Shown in pieces: positions 43,727 to 55,308 of a stretch of 64,000 nt of DNA (positions within the stretch are counted from its first letter, which is position 1; every line of letters begins with the position of its first letter). The stretch lies in assembly GCA_001600455.1 (NCBI GenBank), contig BCKC01000001.1:5296441-5360440 (forward strand), written 5' to 3'. A program made the translations under genes and the position numbers. The notes under the pieces were generated by a model, which ran no database searches, was not told the DNA's origin, and saw nothing but the letters and a program-made list of their open reading frames with translations. Origin of the DNA: Endocalyx cinctus (taxonomy: Eukaryota; Ascomycota; Sordariomycetes; Amphisphaeriales; Apiosporaceae).

Positions 43727-45983
43727 ATGTCACCAAAACGTTCGTGGCATGAAGCAGACCTCGGAACAGAAGTAGATACTTCTTCTACACGAGTACGTAT
43801 TTCATTCTAAAACAATCTCCCTTTAATTAACGTGTATCGATTATTCAAAGACTTCAATAACTAAATCTGACCTAGCGAGGTGCATCTGTTGACTTGCATT
43901 CCGCCAGGGGACAAAATAACACGGATAATTCTTCGTCTCCGGGAGGTAGAGGTCGGCAGGATTCTATCACCCTTCAAACACAGCATATACCCAATATTTC
44001 CCGAAAAGTCAAGGCATGTGCCGCTTGTAGGAGACATAAGATAAAATGTTTTATGGACACTGGTACTCCTCCATGTCGAAGATGTGCGGAAAAGGGCTTA
44101 GGCTGCGTCCTCAACAAGAGTCTGCAGACTTTGATTAGCGAAAGAACACAGTACGTGGTGTCTATAACTGTTCAGAGATCACTAAGATACTTTCGAAAAT
44201 GACTAACCATACTAGATCTACCGAAGCTATGGTACGAGATCTCGAGACGATACACTCACATCTCCAGGTAGTTCATCGCGCTTTAAATCTTCCCCCTCCA
44301 GAACAACTACAAAGTTCTAGACAGACATTGAAAACGCCAGTTTCTGAAGAAACGAACGAATACCACCAACCGGATGAGACTGGGCCGTCGTGTGATAATT
44401 CTCCCCGGATTTCACCGGCGGAGGATAATGATCTTCCTAAAGTCCCTGCTCAATCTGTTTATCACCTGACGAAACTTAGCGCACTCCGTTCTTCAGATAC
44501 TAACGAGAAGGATCATACGCCTACGCGGACCAGCACCGCCATCAATGATTTTATTTCCAAGGGAGAGCTTTCTCTCAACGATGCTAAGCGCCTCTTCCAA
44601 CTGTATCTGGAACAAATTGATCATTTCATGTACGCCATCGGCGGCCGCTATAAGACGTTAAACGAGCTTCGTCAGAATAGCCGAATCCTTACCGTCAGTA
44701 TACTGACCGTGGCCGCACTGCATGATCGCGATAGCAACGCTGCATACGGTATCTGCAGCAAAGAGTTTCGGCGGCTCATCACCGCGTCTATGTTCAACCA
44801 CGCCATAGATCGCGATTATCTACGAGCATTATGCGTCGCATCTTATTGGTTAAGTGACATAAACTGGATGCTCTCTGGTTTGGCGATCCGCCGAGCCGCC
44901 GAGTTCAATCTCACACAGCATTACCATCGCGCGGTACAAGAAGGTAACGAAGAATCTGCTGACCTAGTGCGTTTATGGTACCTCCTCTACATCTGCGATC
45001 AGCATCTGGGCACTTTATTCGGCCGTGAATCAATTATTAGAGAAGATATCATAATCCAAGGATGGAATACCTTTTGGAAATCTCCCGTATCTGACGAGTC
45101 CGATAAGCGGTTGGTTAGTCAAGTCGTACTAGTCACCATCGTGAATAGAATTCGCGAAGTCTTTGGTCCCGACACGGGAGAGCCTCTCCCTCAAGTTCAT
45201 TTAATACAGATCGAGGGATTTTCCCGTCAGCTTGATGAATGGAAGAGATACTGGTCCGTGGCACTTGCCGGTAAGCTGACATCTGGTGTATAGAATATGA
45301 ACTTGAGATCTAACCAGTATGCAGAAAATCATGGATTTATCGGCAAATTTCCTAGAAAAGGTGTACTTCTCCATCATCATTTTTCGAAGCTTTTCCTGTA
45401 TTCGCACGTCTTTAGAGGTCTTCACAATTCCGCTATCCCGGCTTCATTCTCGGATATGGCCTCTGCTGCGGTAACGGCTGCCACCTCGATTGTGAACCTT
45501 CTGGTGACTGATATAGATATGCATGCGGGGCTGGTGGGAATGCCTCCTTATCTCCATTCCATGACGGCGTTCGCATGTATGTTTTTGGCGAAGCTTACCA
45601 TGATACACGGAGACGACTTGATCGAGCGAAAAGTGGTGATGGACCTGACGTCGGGTCTGATAGAAACATACCGGTCCTCGTCCGTCGGAAAGTGGCACTT
45701 AATCAATCTGATGACCAGCGGCCTCGAGAAAATCGTCGCCACTTTATCCGTTTCGAATATGCAGTCCATCAGCCAAAATAACGAAACCGCCGTCGGATAC
45801 GACTCCTCGCTGTACGGCGGGATGGATTTTGGCGGTATCGGTCTACCGTACGACGGATTTCTCAATTTTGATTCGATGTTTCCGATGGACAGCAATAGTA
45901 ACGGTTCTAGCCTGACGACGTTTGGTAGCTGCCCGACATTATTTGATACGTCTAATCTAAGCCCGGAGGGGTTTTCTTTGTAG
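43727..45983 (+). CDS. Zn2Cys6 transcription factor
   Basis: Exons 43727-43792, 43876-44150, 44216-45270 and 45325-45983 give 684 residues with phases 0, 2 and 1 matching. The DNA-binding cluster is CAACRRHKIKC-x8-CRRC-x6-C, encoded in exon 2, preceded by basic residues (SRKVKA) and followed by a linker and a short heptad-like segment. The middle region holds the fungal transcription-factor homology domain (AINDFISKGELSLNDAKRLF, LCVASYWL, GLAIRRAAEFNL, LWYLLYICDQHLGTLFGR). The C-terminus is Gly/Ser/Asp-rich and may activate transcription. It lies divergent to the 7TM gene and near the esterase and permease genes, so it could regulate that group (inference). The domain organisation resembles regulators of amino-acid or nitrogen catabolism, but I cannot name an ortholog. 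Confidence 0.82.
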
Positions 45984-46199
45984 GTTTGAGATGTCGACTA
46001 CTTTTTGTATAAGAATAATATGGCTGTCTATTTACCTACTTGAGACTACCGCTTAGATTGATTGCTAGACGCAAGAAAGAGGATAATAAAGGAAACAACA
46101 GAAAAAGAACAAATATAAATTATGATGGCGATTATTATTATTATGATAGTTTAGATATACGTATATAATATTACATATATTTTTTTCTTGAAGTTTTAC

Positions 46200-46812
46200 T
46201 TAATTGAGGCTTTCTCCAAGTGGCTCCAAAATAGGTAATTTGGAGTACTTCCGACCAATTAGATAGATTTGTGGGGTAATTACCGAAATCGGATATCCAT
46301 GTTCTTGAAAATAGTCATCAGTATAATAAGCCTCTAGCACGATTTTAGTAGGGACCTTGAAAATTTGATATTCTTTCTTCACTTCTATGATGGACCTTTG
46401 AAAATTAATTTTAGTTATAATATTACTCGGTTTCTTGATATGACCACGATGCAAGAATTTACGTACGATAGATTAAGTCATACCTTTCGGCCGACAAGTG
46501 GACTATATACAAAATTCAACGTTTTATATATATATATATATAATGACCACTTTTTAAGTACAGATGATGGACAAAATAAAATATTACTTACCTCGAAATA
46601 TCAAGCCACACCGTTACAAAATATTGCCACGTGAACCACACATAGGACGACTTGATGTGACGACCTCGAGGCCGAAGCGGCAGAGCGGTAAGTAAAAAAA
46701 TCGGTCCGAGACCGGCGCTTACGGGTGATAAGTCATAATTCCGATCTTGGACGACCCGGTAGACATATGACACGGATAAATTTTTCTTCTTCTTCCACAA
46801 CAACTCTTTCAT
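46200..46812 (-). CDS. Candidate orphan two-exon gene
   Basis: Exon 1 (46592-46812) starts with ATG and ends at a strong donor, CGAG|GTAAGT. Exon 2 (46200-46395) follows an AACTAAA branch-like site and a CAAAG acceptor. The phases match and give 138 residues. The intron is 196 nt and contains a TA microsatellite. The protein has a basic start (WKKKK), a hydrophobic patch (GPIFLLTALPL) and an acidic, Tyr-rich second half (EAYYTDDYFQEHGYP). I recognise no domain. It is convergent with the Zn2Cys6 gene, whose stop lies 216 bp away. It could be a lineage-specific gene or a chance open frame with good splice sites. Confidence 0.35.
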
Positions 46813-47819
46813 TTCCCTAGGTGCATTACGCACGTATTGTATAACTAGCTAAGTACCTATATGCAGTCATGGATAAGATACAAGATATATTATTATGTCG
46901 GCCATATTCTACGACCGAGTTTACCCGTACCCACTTCTCTTAAGATTGACTCTAGAAAAAACTATGTATGGGGAAGGTGACCTATATTTTCCCGGTATTT
47001 CTGACGTGATATTGTATATAAACCTCAATTTTGATAACACGGCATATGCGTACGTTGTCGCAACTTGCCTGATAAAAAAAAGGAGAGATTATATCTCATA
47101 TTTTTTATTACTGTTAACTTATCTTTTTGTCTCAAGCAGTCAGCATGATCGTCCTACTACGGACTTATGAGTATGAGTCTTAGGAGTGCTATATCGGACT
47201 GGTTTCCCTATATCTTGAAATTTGAAATGCGGGGCCTCGTTGGTCCTTGTCTACATGGTACGTAGGCTGTGTAGGTTTATACATAGTATTGCAGCTTATA
47301 TCCTCATATCTTGAAGTACTATACCACGTACTTTATACCAGTTAAATCTGCAAGGCCCCTACATACTTCAGTAGTTAGTGTACTCCGTACCTGTAAGTAC
47401 TACGCTGTATTAGCTGTAGAAACTTACTAGAAAGATGCTGTAGAAGCTAAATAAAGAAGAAGATAATTGGTTCAATTCATTATTAGTCCGTGCACAAAAT
47501 CTACCAATTGGTCAACCCCACATACCATAGTTTTTATCTTTTTTTTTTTTCTTCCCTAGTCGACTCATTAACTGCCCAGCACTTTTTGAAGGTGTCAGAA
47601 TATATCGTGGGACAAAAGTTCTTCAGGTTGCTCGACAATCTTTCAACCTTTCTGCACTTCCCGCTTAAAGTTGCCAGTCGTAAAAGGAGAAGAAGAGTAT
47701 AATTGAAAAACAGGCAATTATATGTCAATTCTTATTTTATAAATCCTGATTCTCATTACCTCTTTTTTCCTTTCGTCCTTTACCTATCCACCGCTCCAAA
47801 TCTCCCCTCTATCGCCACC
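46813..47819. other. Intergenic region, 1.0 kb
   Basis: Upstream of ILV2. It has a T run near 47540-47550. Near-matches to the Gcn4/CPC1 core TGACTCA occur at about 47562 (CGACTCA) and 47170 (TGAGTCT), each with one mismatch, so amino-acid control is only suggested. Confidence 0.4.
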
Positions 47820-50194
47820 ATGCTTCAATCAAGACAGGCGGGCAAAGCCTTAAAGGCTTTGGCCCAGATATCGCAAAGGCACCAACAAAGATCCTTGATT
47901 CTCGCGTCTTCCGCATCCAAAGTATCTCACACGAACAAGATCTATAAGGGCGTGAGGAATCAATCCAGTTCCGCCTCGTCTGCTGCTGCGTATGTGGATC
48001 TAAACCTTTCCAATACCTATATCTTGTTCAAACGCCTTCGTACCACCCAACAAAATACTAACACCTTTCAATTCCCTTTAGACAAACTCGAGATGCTCCC
48101 TCTCCTGCATTTAATATCGCCGACGCCGAGCCTCGCAGTCAGGTCGATCCTCTGGTCAACCCCCGACAACCGGATATGGATGAGTCGTATGCCACCCAAA
48201 CTAGTTTTTCGCACATTGGAAAATATTTTACTAAAAATAATTCTGTAGCTTCATCGGCAAGACGGGAGGAGAGATTTTCCACGAGATGATGTTAAGGCAG
48301 GGTGTTAAACACATTTGTACGTGATCAATCTCTCTGTTTTCTATACCGGCTACCAAACTCTGGCTAACGTGACTCAATAGTCGGATACCCTGGTGGAGCC
48401 ATTCTCCCCGTATACGACGCTATTTACAACTCGAAACACTTTGATTTTATCCTCCCCAAGCACGAACAGGGCGCCGGACACATGGCTGAAGGTTATGCGC
48501 GAGCTTCGGGAAAACCTGGTGTCGTCTTGGTCACCTCGGGTCCTGGTGCCACCAACGTCATAACACCACTCCAGGATGCCCTTTCCGACGGAATACCCAT
48601 GGTTGTCTTCACCGGTCAAGTCGTGACGAGCGCGATCGGAAGCGATGCTTTCCAGGAAGCCGACGTCATCGGCATCTCGAGAGCGTGCACGAAGTGGAAC
48701 GTGATGGTTAAGAATATCGCCGAATTACCTAGGAGGATAAACGAGGCGTTCGAAATCGCCACCAGCGGCCGGCCTGGTCCCGTCTTGGTCGATCTTCCCA
48801 AGGATGTTACCGCCAGCGTCTTGAGAAGAGCTATTCCGACGACGTCAGCCCTGCCATTCCTCCCTAGTGCGGCGTCGCGTGCGGCTATGGAGCTTACAAA
48901 GAAGCAGCTTCACGCTTCTATCAGCCGTGTAGCTAACTTGATCAACATATCCAAGAAACCAGTCATTTATGCCGGTCAAGGTGTCATATCGTCCGAAGGT
49001 GGAGTAGAGCTCTTGAAGGAGCTCTCCGAGAAGTCTTCGATCCCTGTCACCACTACTCTCCAGGGTCTTGGTGCTTTCGATGAGCTCGATGAGAAGGCTC
49101 TCTACATGCTCGGTATGCATGGTTCCGCCTTCGCCAACATGGCTATTCAAGAAGCGGATCTGATCATCGCTCTCGGTGCCCGTTTCGATGATCGTGTGAC
49201 TCTCAACATCCCTAAGTTCGCCCCCGCCGCCAGGGCAGCGGCAGCGGAGGGACGTGGCGGTATTGTGCACTTCGAAATCTTATCTAAGAACATTAACAAA
49301 GTCATACAAGCTACCGAAGCAATCGAGGGAGATATGGCGCAGAATGTGGCAGAGCTTGTCCCCCTGGTAGCTAAGAAGTCTATAGAAGAGCGCAAGGACT
49401 GGTTTGACCAGATCAAGGAGTGGAAGGAGAAATGGCCGATGAACTCCTTTGAGCGTACCGAGAGACCCGGGATGATCAAGCCTCAAGCGCTGATCGAGAA
49501 GCTCAGCGAATTAACGTCGAAGCGACCGGAGGACACCGTTATCACCACTGGAGTAGGACAGCATCAGATGTGGACGGCTCAGCATTTCAGATGGCGACAT
49601 CCCCGCACTATGATCACCTCGGGAGGCCTGGGAACCATGGGTTTCGGACTTCCTGCCGCTATCGGAGCCAAGGTTGCGCGACCGGAAGCTACGGTTATCG
49701 ATATCGACGGTGACGCCTCTTTCAACATGACTCTGACCGAGCTTTCTACCGCTGCTCAGTTCAACATCGGCGTTAAGGTGATTGTCCTGAACAACGAAGA
49801 ACAAGGTATGGTGACGCAATGGCAGAACTTGTTCTACGAAGATCGATATGCGCACACGCACCAGAAGAACCCGGATTTCATGAAGCTAGCGGACGCGATG
49901 AATGTTCAGCACCGCAGACTGATCAAGCCGGAAGAAACAGAGGAATGTTTGCAGTGGCTGCTCGACGCGGAGGGACCGGCGTTGTTGGAAGTCTTGACGG
50001 ATAAGAAGGTACCCGTGTTGCCGATGGTACCGACGGGCTCAGGTTTACATGAGTTCCTGGTGTGGGATCCTGGTAAGTCATAAACTCAACTAATATATAT
50101 ATATAACCAATGTACATTACTGACAATTATTACAGAAACGGATAAGAAGCGCAGAGAGTTAATGCGAGAAAGGACGTCTGGTTTGCACGGTTAA
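47820..50194 (+). CDS. ILV2: Acetolactate synthase, catalytic subunit
   Basis: Exons 47820-47989, 48082-48186, 48249-48316, 48381-50072 and 50136-50194 give 697 residues. The start has an ideal context (GCCACCATG). The first 60 residues are rich in Arg, Ser, Gln and Ala without acids, as in a mitochondrial presequence. The enzyme core is intact: MDESFIGKTGGEIFHE, then GYPGGAILPVYDAIY and the catalytic Glu in PKHEQGAGHMAEGYAR, the thiamine-diphosphate motif IDGDASFN with its downstream NNEEQG, and the C-terminal LEVLTDKKVPVLPMVP. It condenses two pyruvates (or pyruvate and 2-oxobutyrate) in mitochondria, the first common step of valine, leucine and isoleucine synthesis. It is also the target of sulfonylurea-type inhibitors. 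Branch sites such as TACTAAC and GCTAAC support the introns. Confidence 0.95.
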
Positions 50195-51205
50195 GGTAAC
50201 AACTCTTCCCTGGGTTGGACAGTATCGGAGGGCGGCATTCTTATTTCAGCTAAGATATCAATGATTTGTAAGAGGAGGGGAAAAAAGCAATAGTCAGTTG
50301 AAGTTGTCCACATGAAAAGGAGAAGTGAAAAAAAAAAATCAGGCATTCTTCAAAAGTGTTTTTTATCAGCATCTGACCGGCATATCACCAAATATCCCGT
50401 TTGGTATAGGGAATTAAAAAGAAAGAAGAAAAAAAAAGAAAAAGAGAACTATACCCTTCTATTAAGAAGACTTCATGTATATACATAAGCAGGTTCTTGG
50501 AGTCACTTGAATTCTGACGTTTTAATCAATCTGCGTTATTTTATGCTACGTGTTTGTGTTACATTTTACATACGAGATAAGTAAGAGCAGTGTATACAAA
50601 GATACGACCATGGTTGCGCAATGTATCACATGTCACGGAGCAAGAGATAAGTAGTCTACATACATATCTTGTAAGAAGCGCGCGTTTTACCTGAGATGAA
50701 CTGGGAATAGTTTAAATAGTGTAAATAGTCGTTCAATGAAATATAAACCCGTCCTCTACTTAACATGTTTTAAGTACAGAGAAGCCTAAGAGTGTTCCAT
50801 TTCCTCCCCTTTGAATCGAAACGCCACTCCATCCGATATGATATAACCCTTGACTGTGAGAAAAAGAGAAAAGAGAAAAGAAGGAAGAATAATCCCATCT
50901 ATAATAGAGAGGATAAAGAAGCGTAAAAATAAACCGTTTCCTTCGCCATTAAGTAGCGCGACGAATTAATACTTTTATCTCGACCAGCTAATAATTATAG
51001 CAACTAGTCTCGATTTAAAGAAAGGGTTTGTTAAACACAAGGAGGGTATCGGCGAAGCGGTTTCCGAGTTCGTTGTTTTCCGTCTCGTCGTTATCTCAAC
51101 TTCCTTCCGACATGTTGGGTTGATTGATTGACTTGACATATCCGCAAGGAAGTAGAGAGGAAGTTAACCCCTTGATGTCATGAGGTGGAAAAAAGAGTGT
51201 TTAAT
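50195..51205. other. Intergenic region, 1.0 kb
   Basis: Between two convergent genes (ILV2 and the metallothionein). AT-rich, with A-rich patches near 50325-50340 and 50427-50445. No gene seen. Confidence 0.5.
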
Positions 51206-51373
51206 TTATTTGTGCTATAATGAATGTCATTCCTCACAGTCAGCATACCATTCATCTATTTAATTAGGGCGCTTCAGCGTCGAAAGGTGGAGACTTACAG
51301 GGCACTCGCTGCAAGTGCAGTTGGAGCCGCAGTTGCAGGGCTTGGTGGTGGAGCAGCCGCAAGAGGAAGACAT
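51206..51373 (-). CDS. Copper-type metallothionein, 27 residues
   Basis: Exon 1 (51299-51373, 25 codons) and a 9-nt exon 2 (51206-51214) are joined across an 84-nt intron (GTAAGT...GCTGAC...ATAG). The 27-residue product has seven cysteines with the spacing C-x-C-x5-C-x-C-x3-C-x-C-x2-C, which is exactly the spacing of the classic Neurospora crassa copper metallothionein, and it ends in PHK. Aromatic residues are absent. Such proteins bind Cu(I) through thiolate clusters in the cytosol and buffer or detoxify copper. Without splicing, the frame would add an unrelated tail of about ten residues, so the spliced form is preferred. It is so short that gene finders are likely to miss it. Confidence 0.88.
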
Positions 51374-51540
51374 TTTGGTTGGATTGGTTTTTTGGGTTGT
51401 GATTTGTGAGATGATTGGAATTGTAGTAGTTTGTGTATAGAAAAGTGTTTGAGTAAACTTTGTTATTGTTGTTCTTGTTTGTTCTGATATGATGAGGAAA
51501 TAAAAAAAAAGGTTGGGTTGGAAAATAGACGGAGATGAGA

Positions 51541-51550
51541 TTTATATAAG
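51541..51550 (-). promoter_or_regulatory. Putative TATA box of the metallothionein gene
   Basis: CTTATATAAA on the minus strand, about 170 bp upstream of the metallothionein ATG, consistent with a strongly inducible TATA-type promoter. No copper-response element could be assigned with confidence. Confidence 0.5.
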
Positions 51551-52488
51551 TAAAAATCGAGGGAATTGTGCGTATTTTCTCTTGCCTCTCTCTTTAAAAA
51601 GGATGACGAACAAAAAGTTTAATGCGTTGACCTAAATCTCGAAATAGACTGCTTTTTCACGCGAATATCTCTCAAGACCCCATATTTACGTCAAGGCGTA
51701 AAGGTGGAATTAAACCTAGACAAGTTAAGTATACCATAAGGAGCGCTCTATCATTGAATTGAAACAGGCACAAATGACTCGGTAAAAAACAACAATAACT
51801 ACGCTACACCGTATTTGGGTTATACCGCACAAATCACTCAGGGGGAGAAAGAGTTGGAAATTTCGATGATAAATAACGAAACAAGGTTCAACTTATGATG
51901 TCAAGTTCTACGATCTTCTTTGGATTAGATGTTTCTCGAATTCGATTACATACCTAGGTACATATATGTATTTCAAGATAACTTTTTCAGCTGGATTCTT
52001 TCCAAGGTATTACGTGAGTATGTGGTCGTACTTTATGGCACTCACTGCTGTACCTAGGTATATCCATGGACGGGATGGTATGTATACAACTACTGTATGT
52101 AGTGTGATACCCCGTATCCCTCCCGCCTCTTCCCCCCACTTAGTAGATCTACGCTACAAAGTAGAAACATAACAAAGGATCGAATGCGTGGTTTTCGCCG
52201 ATCAGGTACACGACGCACGTGAAAATATAACAAAGGCGAAATTCCCTCTTCAGCTGCGGCTGCGACTAAAGTAGAAGGGAATCATGATCATTATAAATAC
52301 TAATCAATACTACTTGCTTTTTGTTTACTGCATGACCTATAGTGAAGATATCGTGATGGCGGAAAATGGTGGTTGGAGATAATACTAAATAAACTACTTA
52401 GTGGTAAATATATTTAGACCTATTAATCCAGTATTTATATATACTTACTTACCCAGGTAAATACCTATATTTATCATATTTTTAAAAG

Positions 52489-52525
52489 TCTCTGTCTCTG
52501 TTTCTGTTCCTGTCCCTGTCTCGCC
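52489..52525. repeat. Imperfect pyrimidine hexamer repeat
   Basis: About six units of the form TCTCTG/TTCCTG/TCCCTG in tandem, in non-coding DNA. Confidence 0.7.
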
Positions 52526-52959
52526 TTGTTAAGAACGAGAGAAAAAAAAAAGCACAGTCCCAGCTGACTTTCAGGTATTTAGGTATGACGTGCATGCTTA
52601 TATCTACTATGAGGAACCGTGACCATTAAGTAAGGAAAATCGCGGGGTAGCGGGGCAATCAGGATATTTCTTTTGACCTGATCACCGTAGCTCTCGTGAC
52701 GGTGGGGTCACAGTGAGGGGCCTATTACTCCGTATATACTGATCTTTTTCTCTTCACACAAACTCATAAACTCGGTATTTATTTCGACCGAAGGAAGTAA
52801 AAAAAATAAAAAATAAAAATAAAAAAGGAGGTTCATACTTGAAAATTATTATTGCTATTACTTTTATAAGGACCACGAAGAATTAATAAGAAACAAGAAA
52901 AAACATAGACAGAGTTAAAGAAAGGAAATACAGAAATATATAATAAAAAACAAGTCATC

Positions 52960-54612
52960 ATGTCGGGTCCGGTACCCACCGTCACTGCCTTGAAGGAAAT
53001 CTACACTCCTCAAGCGCAAAACGATCAAACCGTGCGATGGAACAGACTACTCGACAAGTTCCAGGCCAAATACGGGGAGCCAGCCCAATTCGTCTCCCGA
53101 TCCCCCGGCCGCGTCAACATCATCGGCGAGCACATCGACTACTCGCTATACTCGTGCTTACCCATGGGTATGACCGCCGACGTGATCCTAGCCGTTTCGG
53201 CGTCGTCCGACGACGCATCATCTACCGGTACCTACAAGATCGAGCTCGCCAACGTGGAGCCGGAAAAGTTCCCCGCCCGCGCTTTCGACGTGCCCTTCGC
53301 CGAAGTCGAGATCGACGCGACACAGCACGAGTGGACCAACTACTTCAAGTCCGGCCTCAGGGGCGCCCTGGAACTGCTCAGGAAGAAGTACGGAAACGAC
53401 TTCAAGCCGAAAAATATGCGCGTCCTGATGGACGGCTCCGTCCCCGCCGGCGGCGGTCTCAGCTCCAGCGCCGCTTTCGTGAGCGCTAGCGCTTTGGCGG
53501 TCATGATCGCTAATGGTGAGGTGGATGTTGATAAGAAGGATTTGACCGAGGTAGCCATCGTCAGCGAACGCGCCGTTGGTGTTAATTCCGGCGGGTAAGT
53601 AATATTCTTTTTTTTTTTTTCTCTTTATATAAAACCAGATTCAAGTAGATACTTTTAAGCTAAAATGGGCCCGATCCAAATTTATAGCATGGACCAGTCC
53701 GCCTCGGTCTTCTCGCAAAAGGGTTCGGCGCTGCTAGTATCTTTCGTCCCGTCGCTATCGGCCCGCCCCGTCTTCTTCCCCAAGACGGATCCCGAGCTCT
53801 GCTTCCTCGTGGCCCAGTCGTACGTGACCTCGAACAAGCAGGTGACGGGCCCGATACACTACAACCTCCGCGTCGTCGAGTGCAGCATGGCGGCCGCCTA
53901 CCTCAACGCCAAGCTGTGCCCGGCCGGCGTCGAACTCCCCAAGGACGCCGGTCCGCTGGGCGTCTCGATCCGCGGCTTCCACGAGAACTACTTCAAAGGA
54001 AAAGCGGAAAAGTCGATGCCGGAGCAGCTGTCGGAGCTGATCGAGCTGACCAAGTCGACGCTCACGAGCGAGGAGGGCTACACCGTCGAGGAGGTGGCGT
54101 CGGGCGTCGGCATCAGCGTCGACGAGGTCCGAGCCCGGTTCATGTCGAGCTTCCCCGTCCGCGGCGAGCGGTTCAAGCTCCGGCAGCGGGCCCTGCACGT
54201 GTTCACCGAGGCCCTCCGGGTGCTCCGGTTCCTCGCGCTGCTCGAGGACCCGACGCACGCGGAATCCGCCTCGTCCTCGGCCGCGTACAGCGCGAAGCTC
54301 GGCGCGCTCATGAACGAGACGCAGGACTCGTGCCGGGACGTGTACGAGTGCAGCTGCGCCGAGATCGACGAGATCTGCGAGATCGCCCGCGCGGCCGGCA
54401 GCTACGGCAGCCGGCTCACGGGCGCCGGGTGGGGCGGCTGCAGCGTGCACCTCGTGCCGGCCGATAGGATCGAGAAGGTGAGGTCGGCCCTCGTGGAGAA
54501 GTATTACGCGAAAAGGGGGATCTCCGGCGAGGCGTTGGAGGCGGCGATCGTGGTGAGTAGGCCGATGAACGGGAGCGCGGTGTTTAGGTTGAAGGGGTCG
54601 AGGGTGGAATAA
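52960..54612 (+). CDS. GAL1: Galactokinase
   Basis: Exons 52960-53594 and 53688-54612 give 519 residues, the length of fungal galactokinases. All GHMP-kinase landmarks are present: the galactokinase signature GRVNIIGEHIDYS at residues 50-62, the ATP loop PAGGGLSSSAAF near residues 162-173, the GGMDQSAS segment created by the splice, and the C-terminal GAGWGGCSVHLV near residue 456. It phosphorylates galactose at C1 with ATP in the cytosol, the first committed step of the Leloir pathway. The ATP loop keeps the SSS typical of active enzymes rather than the change seen in the yeast Gal3 sensor, so catalysis is expected. Exon 2 is very GC-rich, which creates long antisense open frames. Confidence 0.95.
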
Positions 54613-55308
54613 ATGAACGAATGAATTGAGTTTGAGGGGGTTGGATGATAAGAGGGAGAGCAAAGCGCTGGGAATTTATCGTGGTTGTTTTGTATATAGA
54701 TATATATCTAATGATGTTATTGCACGACACGAGAGAAAGAAAGAGAGACAGAAAGAATTGAATTCGATGGTTTCAGCGTAGTGGGTTTGTTATTTGACTA
54801 TATTTGTATATACTCTCGTAGGTTTTCAGTGGTTGTGCGAAAACGCTATATACATAAGTTTGTAGATTTCTGCCGACCACATTTTCTCTTATAGATATAA
54901 AGCACTTAGGGCGTCGATCACAGAACAATATGTCCTTAAGTAACTGTGAGATTTGAGCTAAAGCGGCCAGAGTCAAGCATAGCACGACTTGTTGAAATTT
55001 TAGCAAACTGCATATGAGACGACGTTAAGGGTTAATGCGCAATATTTCTGTCAGTATGAAATTGTTCAGCAAATTACCACCCTGAATCCAATAAACCACT
55101 TATCGAAACAATATCTTATTTTCAATCCAAAAATAGCCACTCGTAATTATCTTCTTCGAATCAAGGCCATGAATATAAACAGCATATACATATATTTATT
55201 CATGTCCAAAATATAAACCAAACCAAACCCTATCATCAAACTAGAGACAAGAAGAAGAATATAACACTCATATTTAAGACTAAAATCTGCCTTTTTTTTT
55301 TTTTTTTT
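54613..55308. other. Intergenic region, 0.7 kb
   Basis: 3' flanks of two convergent genes. It holds a long T run near 55291-55309 ending at the esterase stop. No gene seen. Confidence 0.5.

Larger units (their letters stand above)
51374..52959. other. Divergent intergenic region, 1.6 kb
   Basis: Shared upstream region of the metallothionein (minus) and galactokinase (plus) genes. It holds a TATA box for the former, a pyrimidine hexamer repeat (52489-52525), and an A-rich leader immediately before galactokinase. No further gene seen. Confidence 0.5.

Noticed and set aside
47990..48248. Read-through of ILV2 introns 1 and 2 as coding sequence
   Set aside because: Reading through breaks the conserved MDESFIGKTGG segment; splice sites and branch points fit the spliced form.
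53755..54663. 302-residue antisense open frame over galactokinase exon 2
   Set aside because: Composition artefact of GC-rich codons; His/Arg/Ala-rich with no domain.
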